10,408 nt of DNA. It comes from JBEIJQ01 sp040380145 (GTDB lineage: Bacteria; Bacteroidota; Bacteroidia; Chitinophagales; Saprospiraceae). A program made the translations under genes and the position numbers. Below are positions 1 to 7,000 of this stretch, piece by piece (within the stretch, counting starts at the first letter, position 1; every line of letters begins with the position of its first letter). Where the stretch lies: NCBI GenBank assembly GCA_040380145.1, contig JBEIJQ010000112.1, positions 1 through 10,408 of the forward strand. The letters are read 5' to 3'. The notes below the pieces were generated by a model, which was not told where the DNA came from, did no database searches, and saw only the letters and a list, made by a program, of their open reading frames with translations.

Positions 1-99
1 CCTTGAACCCGATGTCCGATCCGATGTTTTTTCGGAAATTTGTTATCTTGTTCGTGGTTGTACACGACCTTACAAAAAGACACCCACCCATTTCGCCAC
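1..99. other. Upstream non-coding stretch
   Basis: I see no gene supported in these 99 bases. A TTG-initiated in-frame extension of the next gene to position 40 is possible, but it would put about 20 unremarkable residues in front of a good signal peptide. No exact TAnnTTTG promoter box and no purine-rich ribosome site are visible. TATCTTG at 44-50 is only a partial match to a -7 box. The true promoter may lie before the window. Confidence 0.4.
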
Positions 100-2040
100 A
101 TGCTTTTTTTGAAAATCAGATCGGACCTTGTCCGAACCGTTTGGATGACGGCGCTCTGTCTTCTGGCGTTATCGGCAGCTTTTGCGCAAGGTCCGAGATC
201 CGCCAACGATCTGACCCGGGAAGCCGAAAAGCTGATGGTGGACGGTGATCTGCAACAGGCCGTCAAAAAACTCCTGGAAGCCCTGCGCCAAAAAGAAGGT
301 TTCGTTCCGGCGTACTGTTTGTTGGGGCGCGCCTACGCCTTGCAGGCGGCGCCCGAAAAATCCGTCGAGGCGTTCGAAGAGGCCATTTCGCGGCAGCCCA
401 ACTATTCGCGGGCCATGTACTTCGAGTGCGCGGAGAGTTACATGAAGGTCGGCAACTACGCGAAGGCCCTGGAAAAATTGGAATTTTTCAAAAAAAGTCC
501 TTCCGAGCAATTCAAGGCCTCTGAAGCGGGTATTTTGATGGCGTATGAAATGCGCTTGGAAAGGGTCATCGCCAGTTGTCGATACGGGCTTTCCGCTGAT
601 CCGACCGCTCCGGTGGATCTGGCCCGGCCGCTCGGGGAGGGCCTCAACACCCCGCAGGACGAATACATGCCTGCTTTGAGCGCCGACGGGCGGATCTTGC
701 TGTTCACTCGGCGCGACAAGCAGGAAGACATATTCATGGCCGCGAAAAGCGATGGTCTTTGGGGCGATTCCCGGGCGGTGCGTTATCTGAACTCCGTGGA
801 AAACGAGGGAATGGTCCGTTTTGTCGGTTGCGGTACCACGATCTACTTTGCCGGGTGCAACCGGGCGAACGGCCGGGGCGGCTGCGATGTGTTCGTGGCG
901 GATCTGGACACCTTGGAGCAGCCCGTCCCACAGCCCCTCGACGGCGCGCTGAACCTGAAAAGCTGGGATTCGCAGCCCGCCCTTTCCACCGATGGGACGG
1001 GCATGATCTTCGCGAGCAACCGCGAGGGCGGTTTCGGCGGTTCCGACCTCTGGTACAGCCGTTGCGTGGACGGCTACTGGGAAGCCGCCACCAATCTCGG
1101 CCGGGCGATCAACACCCCTGGCGACGAGGAATCTCCGTTTCTGTCGCTGGACGGCCGCAACCTGTATTTTTCTTCGGACGGCCACCCGGGTTTCGGCGAG
1201 GCGGACCTGTTTCGCGCCGTTCTCGGCGACGACGGTGTATGGGGATCGGTCGAAAACTTGGGGAGGGTCATCAACAGCGCCTATCGGGAAACCGGTTTTT
1301 GCTTGGCTTTCGGCGAAAAAGAGGCCTTTTTCGCTTCGGCAAGGGCTGGCGGACAAGGGGGCCTCGACCTTTACCGAGCGGCGCTTCCTGAAAAGTTCGC
1401 GCCCCAACGGACTTTCGTGTTGGTGTGCGGCACCATCGCCGCTCCGAACGGCGTTCCGTTGGCGGCCCATGTCCGTTTCCGCGCCGACGGCAAGGACATC
1501 TACAGCGTAGCCTCCGATAAAACCGGGCGGTTCACCTGCTCTTTGCCGAGCGGGGAATTTTATTCTTTCATAGGGGGAAAAAAAGGTTACGAAACCCATT
1601 ATGGCGCCGAACTGATCGAGGGAACGCCGGAAAAGCCGTTTTTTTCCTTACAGGTCGTATTGGAGCCGTTGCCGGGCACACCCGTGCCCGCGCCCGCTCC
1701 GGTGCCCAGAAAACCCGGGGACGATCTATCGTCCGGAGCCGTGAAAGTTTTTTTCGAAAAAAACCTGTCCGAATTTTCGGAGGCGGAAAAAAACAAGTTG
1801 ACGGAACTGTTGGATCGGTTCGCAAACCGGCAGAAGCTCAGCGTTTTGGTACTGGGCTATGCGAACGACGAACGGGACGGGGACGGAAATCTACGGCTCT
1901 CTACCAAGCGGGCGCAATCGGTCGCCCGGCTGCTCGAGCAGCTCGGCGTGCCCAGGGAAAACATGGTGGTGGAGGGGAAAGGAGAGCCTGCGGCGGGCAG
2001 CAACAAGGGTTTCGCGGAGGTGTTTTTCCGGGTCAACTGA
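100..2040 (+). CDS. PorE-like exported TPR / PD40-propeller / OmpA-family protein
   Basis: This 646-residue protein probably sits in the periplasm, bound to peptidoglycan through its C-terminus. I chose the ATG at 100 because it gives a classic signal peptide: basic K5, R7 and R12, then the hydrophobic TALCLLALSAAFAQ, with cleavage near residue 30. C20 follows TAL, a poor lipobox, so signal peptidase I is more likely than lipidation. TPR-like helices span about 39-135. Five PD40 propeller blades follow, each ending in a D-[IVL]-[FWY] strand; three begin at D187, W289 and D342. A carboxypeptidase-regulatory-like beta domain covers about 438-520 (GKDIYSVASDKTGRF and following). A Pro/Ala linker lies at 523-540, then an OmpA-like domain at 548-646 with LSTKRAQSV. 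This order matches the T9SS protein PorE, but Bacteroidota carry many paralogues, so the precise role is open. N589 replaces the usual diaminopimelate-binding Asp, while R604 is kept. Confidence 0.9.
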   Translation: MLFLKIRSDLVRTVWMTALCLLALSAAFAQGPRSANDLTREAEKLMVDGDLQQAVKKLLEALRQKEGFVPAYCLLGRAYALQAAPEKSVEAFEEAISRQPNYSRAMYFECAESYMKVGNYAKALEKLEFFKKSPSEQFKASEAGILMAYEMRLERVIASCRYGLSADPTAPVDLARPLGEGLNTPQDEYMPALSADGRILLFTRRDKQEDIFMAAKSDGLWGDSRAVRYLNSVENEGMVRFVGCGTTIYFAGCNRANGRGGCDVFVADLDTLEQPVPQPLDGALNLKSWDSQPALSTDGTGMIFASNREGGFGGSDLWYSRCVDGYWEAATNLGRAINTPGDEESPFLSLDGRNLYFSSDGHPGFGEADLFRAVLGDDGVWGSVENLGRVINSAYRETGFCLAFGEKEAFFASARAGGQGGLDLYRAALPEKFAPQRTFVLVCGTIAAPNGVPLAAHVRFRADGKDIYSVASDKTGRFTCSLPSGEFYSFIGGKKGYETHYGAELIEGTPEKPFFSLQVVLEPLPGTPVPAPAPVPRKPGDDLSSGAVKVFFEKNLSEFSEAEKNKLTELLDRFANRQKLSVLVLGYANDERDGDGNLRLSTKRAQSVARLLEQLGVPRENMVVEGKGEPAAGSNKGFAEVFFRVN

Positions 2041-2066
2041 ACCGTTGACTGCTATTTTCTTCTTTG
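2031..2066 (+). terminator. Hairpin plus T-rich tract between convergent genes
   Basis: GTCAAC (2032-2037) and GTTGAC (2044-2049) form a 6-bp stem around the loop TGAACC. A G-T pair between 2031 and 2050 can extend it. On the plus strand it is followed by the pyrimidine-rich TATTTTCTTCTTT. The hairpin includes the stop codon of the OmpA-family gene and lies just before the stop of the convergent methyltransferase gene. It would end plus-strand transcripts. No T-tract follows it on the minus strand. The stem is short, so this is a modest prediction. Confidence 0.4.
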
Positions 2067-2849
2067 TCGGACCGCTTCGAACAACACGATGGCGGCCGCA
2101 TTGGACACGTTCAGCGAGTCCACCCGTCCGTACATGGGGATGATGATCCGTTCGGCACCTTTTTCGATCCACAGCGGCGAGATGCCGTCCGCCTCGGAGC
2201 CCAGTACGAGGGCCACGGGGCCTGTGAGGTCGCAGTCGTGGTACGGTCGGCTGGCTTCGAGCCAGGTGGTCATGATGCGCACTCCTTTTTCGGTGAGCCA
2301 TTGACAGGCCTCTTCGGCGGTGCACACGGCCAGCGGCGTGCCGAAGACCGCGCCGAGGCTGGCGCGGATGCAATTGGGATTGTAGGGATCGGCCAAGGGG
2401 TCGCAGACCAGCACCGCGTCCACACCGGCCGCGTCCGCTGTGCGGAGCATGGCCCCGAGGTTGCCGGGTTTTTCGACCCGTTCCACCACCAGCACCAAGG
2501 GGGTATCGGGCAGGACGAGATCCGACAGGCGGTGCGGCTTGGCGCGGCAAACGGCCACGGCGTTGGGCACGTCGCTGCGGTAGGCGATCTTGGCAAAAAC
2601 CTCGGCGTTGACCTGTACGAAATCCGTATCGGAGGGCTGGGCGGGAAAAATGTCTTCCAAGAGCGCCGCATCGGTCGTTTCGGGCCGCCACAAGACCGTT
2701 TCCACGGCGTATCCGGCCGAAACGGCCAATGTGAGTTCGCGCAGGCCCTCTACCACGAGCACGCCTTCCTTTTTCCGCTCACGGGCTTTTTCCGAAAGGA
2801 TGGCCACCCGTTTTACCAAGGGGTTTTGGGCCGAAGAAACGACGCGCAA
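2052..2849 (-). CDS. TrmH/SpoU-family RNA 2'-O-ribose methyltransferase
   Basis: This SPOUT-superfamily enzyme should transfer a methyl group from S-adenosylmethionine to a ribose 2'-OH in rRNA or tRNA, in the cytoplasm. With a TTG start at 2849 it has 265 residues. An N-terminal L30e-like substrate-binding domain (SpoU_sub_bind type) covers about 26-100, starting at GVLVVEG. The catalytic trefoil-knot domain covers about 116-258. Motif 1 is VEKPGNLGAMLRTADAAG with N130 and the catalytic Arg R136. Motif 2 is LVLGSEADGIS with E219. Motif 3 is IIIPMYGRVDSLNVSNAAA. The start is uncertain: the frame has no ATG near the N-terminus, and TTG at 2849 or ATT at 2873 are the options; family members often begin just before the (R)(I/V)xSxxNPxVK motif, which favours TTG. 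It lies 29 bp after the EEP gene on the same strand and is probably co-transcribed. The RNA target cannot be read from sequence. Confidence 0.92.
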   Translation of the reverse strand: MRVVSSAQNPLVKRVAILSEKARERKKEGVLVVEGLRELTLAVSAGYAVETVLWRPETTDAALLEDIFPAQPSDTDFVQVNAEVFAKIAYRSDVPNAVAVCRAKPHRLSDLVLPDTPLVLVVERVEKPGNLGAMLRTADAAGVDAVLVCDPLADPYNPNCIRASLGAVFGTPLAVCTAEEACQWLTEKGVRIMTTWLEASRPYHDCDLTGPVALVLGSEADGISPLWIEKGAERIIIPMYGRVDSLNVSNAAAIVLFEAVRQRRK

Positions 2850-2878
2850 GGGAACTGTTTTTTCTAAAAAAATCCCGA

Positions 2879-3931
2879 TCAGGGTTTGTATGGTTTGATC
2901 AGATAGACACAGGTCGGCAAGTGGTCGCTGTACCCGCCGATGTATTGGGATCCCACGTAGGTTCGGAAAGGGTAGCCTTTGAAATTGCCCGATTTTTGGA
3001 GCAAAAAGGGTTTGTTGAACACCCGAGCCTTGTGGAAACGGTAACCTTTTTGGTTTTCTGGTAGGAACTGGTGCGACAGGATGATCTGGTCGAAAAGGCT
3101 CCAGGCGTCGCGGTAGGCCATGGTGCCGATGCCCTGTTTGTAGAATTCGATCCACGGATTGTAATAGCCGCCGGGCGCCACTTGTTTGATCTTTTGTTTG
3201 GCCCCTAGCACTTCGGCCACACTGGCGTTCACGGGATCGTCGTTGAGGTCGCCCATCACCACGATCTTGGCGGTGGGGTCGGCTTGCAGGATGGAATCGG
3301 CCATGGCCTTGCAGATCCCCGCGCACTTGTTGCGGAAGGGTCGGGTCGTTTCCTCGCCTCCGCGGCGCGAGGGCCAGTGGTTGACCATCACATGCAGCGG
3401 ATCTCCGTCGAAGATGCCGGAGACCAGCAGTATGTCGCGGGTGTCGTAGCCGCCCAAGGAAGTGAGATCGGCCCTGACCGGCTTGGCGTTGGTGACCTTG
3501 AAGTACTTGGGGTTGTACAACAGGGCCACATCCACTCCGCGGTCGTCGGGCGAATCGAAATGGACGATCTGGTAGTTGCGCTTGGCCACGCGGGGCTGTT
3601 TCACGAAATCCTCCAGCACGATGCGGTTTTCGATTTCGGCCACTCCGAGAATGGCCGGGCCATCGGGTGTGAGATCGGTGCCCAACTGGGAGATCACATC
3701 GGAGAGATGGTCCTGTTTTTCCCAATAGATTTTCCCGGTGTACTTGTACTCGCCGTCAGGCAGGAATTGGGCATCGTCGGTGTCGGGCGAATCCAAGGTG
3801 TCGAACAGGTTTTCAAAATTGTAAAAACCAATACAGGCCACCTTGAAACGCTCTTGGGGAGCTTCTTGGGCGGTGGCCGCCACTGTAGAGCAAAATGCCC
3901 AGAATAAAAAGAGTGTGCGCATGCGATTCAT
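2879..3931 (-). CDS. Exported endonuclease/exonuclease/phosphatase (EEP) family protein
   Basis: This 350-residue metal-dependent phosphoesterase has the DNase I/synaptojanin-like fold. Its substrate (nucleic acid, phospholipid or sugar phosphate) is not known. A signal peptide is clear: MNRMRTLFLFWAFCSTVAATAQ, cleaved near residue 22, so the enzyme acts in the periplasm or outside the cell. The family motifs are all present: YNFENLFD with N38, the metal-binding region VAEIENR (E99/E101), DRGVDVALLYNP (131-141), VNHWPSRRGG with N184 and H185, MGDLNDDPVNASV with D228 and N230, and the terminal SDHLP with D336 and H337. The catalytic set therefore looks intact. A second ATG at 3922 (MRTLF) gives an equally good signal peptide, and the promoter box at 3937-3944 lies so close that this later start may be the one used. 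It is first in a probable two-gene unit with the methyltransferase and is divergent from the giant surface-protein gene. Confidence 0.92.
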   Translation of the reverse strand: MNRMRTLFLFWAFCSTVAATAQEAPQERFKVACIGFYNFENLFDTLDSPDTDDAQFLPDGEYKYTGKIYWEKQDHLSDVISQLGTDLTPDGPAILGVAEIENRIVLEDFVKQPRVAKRNYQIVHFDSPDDRGVDVALLYNPKYFKVTNAKPVRADLTSLGGYDTRDILLVSGIFDGDPLHVMVNHWPSRRGGEETTRPFRNKCAGICKAMADSILQADPTAKIVVMGDLNDDPVNASVAEVLGAKQKIKQVAPGGYYNPWIEFYKQGIGTMAYRDAWSLFDQIILSHQFLPENQKGYRFHKARVFNKPFLLQKSGNFKGYPFRTYVGSQYIGGYSDHLPTCVYLIKPYKP

Positions 3932-3936
3932 TTTGG

Positions 3937-3944
3937 CAAAGGTA
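3937..3944 (-). promoter_or_regulatory. Bacteroidota -7 box TACCTTTG for the EEP gene
   Basis: Read on the minus strand this is TACCTTTG, an exact match to the Bacteroidota sigma-ABfr -7 consensus TAnnTTTG. A convincing TTTG-type -33 element is not present at the expected 19-21 bp spacing. The box ends 5 bp before the ATG at 3931, so transcription would begin at or just before that codon. The mRNA would be leaderless, or would use the second ATG at 3922 with a leader of about 10 bases. Confidence 0.6.
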
Positions 3945-3945
3945 G

Positions 3946-3965
3946 GTGCAAAGTTCCTTTTGCAC
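3946..3965. promoter_or_regulatory. Inverted repeat, possible operator
   Basis: GTGCAAA (3946-3952) and TTTGCAC (3959-3965) are perfect 7-bp arms around a 6-bp spacer. The repeat touches the upstream side of the -7 box of the EEP gene, where a dimeric regulator could block or aid RNA polymerase. The 8-mer CTTTTGCA, which overlaps its right arm (3957-3964), occurs again at 4035-4042 within the opposite promoter. No regulator gene is present in the window, so the operator role is inference from symmetry and position. Confidence 0.4.
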
Positions 3966-4032
3966 ACGGCCGCCCCGAAAAAACTTAACGCTGGTTTAAT
4001 ATGGGTGAAAGCAACACTATCGGCCGGTGGCC

Positions 4033-4040
4033 TACTTTTG
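4033..4040 (+). promoter_or_regulatory. Bacteroidota -7 box TACTTTTG for the giant surface-protein gene
   Basis: TACTTTTG is an exact TAnnTTTG match. It would start transcription near 4044-4047, giving a leader of about 36 bases before the ATG at 4082. That leader is strongly A/T-rich, holds the 12-bp palindrome AAAAAATTTTTT at 4052-4063 and has no Shine-Dalgarno sequence, as is common in Bacteroidota. A -33 TTG/TTTG element is not obvious. Confidence 0.6.
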
Positions 4041-4081
4041 CAACCGATTTCAAAAAATTTTTTACAAAAAAGCACAGCCTA

Positions 4082-7000
4082 ATGACCTTGAAAAAAACAT
4101 CTCTTGAAGCGCTGGGTTACACCCTTTTGTTGTTGGCCTGTCTGCCTGCGGCCTTGTCTGCGCAACTCTCGATCGCAGCCACGGGAACACCCTATACGAC
4201 CAACTTCAACTCCTATACGGGTGCGGGTTTCCAGCCCACGCCCGGCACCGGACAGTTGAGTTCCAACACTTGGTCTTTGGGGGTTTTCAGCGATGCGCCC
4301 ACCACCTTGCCCTTTGGCGGCACGGCCACCACGGCAGGCACGGACTACAACCGTGGCACGCTGACCGCGGCGACTTCCACCGGCGGTGTGTTCGCGCGCC
4401 AGATCGCCGCAGGCAACAACGCCATTTGGTTCCAACCCACTGGCGCCGATTTTTTCTCCAATAGTTTCTTGGCCATGCGCATGCAAAACAATACCGGTTC
4501 GGCCCTTTCGGCGCTGGACATTGCGTACGACATCGTGTATGTCAACGACCAAGCGCGCAGTTCGTCTTTCAATTTCCAATGGTCCACGGACAATACCAAC
4601 TGGACGGCTGTGGCCTCCGTGGCGTTTTCCACGCCCTGCGCATCCACTGGAACGACCATTCAGACCTCTTCCAAAACCGTGAGCCTCACTGGGCTGAACA
4701 TTGCCAACGGTTCTTATTTCTACATCCGCTGGGCCAGTGCCGACGACGCCACCGGCGGTTGCACCTCCGGCAGCCGCGACGAATTCGGTTTGGACAACCT
4801 GGTGATCACTGCCCCGGCTGTCAGTTCGTCTTCGTTCAATTTCGCGTCGGCGTCCGCCACCTTCAATGAAAGCGCCGGCACCTACACCGGCACCATTTCC
4901 TTGTCGCAGGCCGCCAACTGCTCGGTGGATGTAACCCTGAGCGGCACCTCCACGGCCACCAACGCACAGGATTTCACTTTTTCGAGCCCCACTACGATCA
5001 CCGCCACAGCGGGTGGAGGCACATCGCTCACCTTCACCGTGCCCGTCACCGACGATGCCACGCCCGAACTGGCCGAAACCATGGTGTTCACCCTGAGCAA
5101 CGCCACGGGCAATTGCTTGGTGGGCGCCACCAACACCCTGACCGTCACGATCCTTTCCAACGACCTGCCCACGGTATCGAACATCGTGATCACTGAGCTG
5201 ATGTACAACGGCGCCGAGACCGGCATCGACACCTCTGAATTCATCGAACTGTACAACAACAACGCCTCGGCGGTGGACCTGATCGGCTGTTCGTTGTCGC
5301 CTGTGACCTATACCTTTCCGACATCGACGGTGATCGCTCCGGGCGGCTATGTCATCGTCTGTTCGAACCTCAACGCCTTCAACAACCGCTACCCGGGCGT
5401 CACCGCTCCCAAGTTCCAATACAGTGGCTCGATGAGCAACGCGGGCGCCACGGTCAAATTGCTGAACGCTTTTTCGCAGACTGTTGACTCCGTGACCTAC
5501 GACGATGTGGCTCCGTGGCCGGTTTCGGCAGCTGGTTTGGGCACGTCGCTGGTGCTCTGTTCGCCCAACACCAACAATGCCTCGGTGAGCAACTGGTTTG
5601 CGGCCACCGCCCGAAACTGGGGCGTGGTGAACACCTACACCGTGCTGGCCAATCCGGGCACGACCGATCCGGGCGTTTCCTGTGCCGCACCTACCCTTGC
5701 CTTTGCCTCCGCTGCCGCCACGGTGGCCGAGAGTGCCGGTTCTGCAACCGTCACCGTTTCCATTTCCAACCCTTCCGATTGCACGGTGGATCTGGTGCTA
5801 CAGACTTCCACGGCCACGGTCGCCCAGGATTTCACCTTCAGTTCGCCCCAGACCGTGACTTTTTCGGCGGGCGGCGGCAGCACCCAGACCTTTTCGCTGC
5901 CCATTGTGGACGATATCGAGGTGGAAAACGACGAGACCATCGTTCTGTCGCTTTCCAATGTGCAGGGAGGCTGCACGATCACATCGCCTTCGACATTTAC
6001 CGTCACGATCCCCAAAAACGATTTCCCGGCGGTTTCCAACATCGTGATCACGGAGATCATGTACAATTCACCGGAGACCGGGACCGACACCTTGGAATTC
6101 ATCGAATTTTACAACGCCAACGCCACGCCCACGCGGATGATCGGTTGTTTCATCAACGATGCGGTGGTGTTCAACTTCCCCGACACGACGATTGCGCCCG
6201 GCGCATATTTCGTGGCTTGCGTCAGTGCACGCGCCTATCAGGCGGTGTACGGTGGCACCGCCATCCAGTGGACCTCGGGTGGACTGACCAACGGCGGCGA
6301 GACCATCACCCTCCGCGACGGTCTCAACAACATCGTGGACCAACTGACCTACGACGACGTGTCTCCTTGGCCGACCCAGGCCAACGGATTGGGCCGCTCG
6401 ATCGTGCTTTGTTCGACCGCGCAGAACAACGCCCTTTCCTCCAACTGGTTTGCGGCCACCACGCCGGTCGGTGTCACGGTCAACGCGCAGGCCATGTTTG
6501 CCAACCCGGGCGCCGCGGATCCAGGCGTGTATTGTTTCCAAACCCCGTCGCTCAGCTTTGTGGGTACCTCAGCGACGGTGAACGAGAGCGCCGACAGCGT
6601 GCTGTTGACCATCCAGTACAATGGATACAGCAATGCGGCCACATCGGTGCAGGTGAGCCTCGCCGGCGGTACCGCCACGAATGGCTCCGACTTTACTTTC
6701 ACTTCTCCCACCACGGTCACTTTCCCTGCATTCACGGTACCGGGCAGCACTCGCACGGTGAAAGTGCCCATCGCGCGCAACGCGCTGACCGAAGGTGCCG
6801 AAACTATCCAGTTTGCGCTGGGCAACGCCACCAACAACGCCACGTTGAGCAACACTTCTTTTACCGTCAACATCAACTGCCACATCGGCACGGACGCTTT
6901 GACGGTCGGTAATATCACCCAAGCCCTCGATGCCGGCAACTGTGGCGCAACCGTGACTTTTGAAGCCCAGACTACCAATATCTGCTCGAGCACGGTGACC

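Noticed and set aside
169..1599. 476-codon open frame on the minus strand
   Set aside because: Opposite the TPR/PD40 region of the OmpA-family gene, which has strong domain evidence; the antisense translation shows no family features.
2850..3725. N-terminal extension of the methyltransferase frame to 3725, as a fusion protein
   Set aside because: The added part is an out-of-frame reading of the EEP gene and has no fold of its own; true homology starts only near 2849.
3932..4075. 48-residue N-terminal extension of the EEP protein
   Set aside because: It would bury the signal peptide at MNRMRTLFLFWAFC and run through the divergent promoter region.
4001..4081. Upstream ATG at 4001 for the surface protein
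   Set aside because: It precedes the TACTTTTG promoter box and would put 27 residues before a standard signal peptide.
4079..5419. 446-codon open frame on the minus strand
   Set aside because: Shadow of the same surface-protein gene; no signal peptide, no known motifs, and composition typical of an antisense frame.
4829..6535. Direct repeats as a CRISPR or mobile-element signature
   Set aside because: The repeats are protein-coding, keep the reading frame and match domain boundaries; there are no short regular spacers, transposase or terminal repeats.
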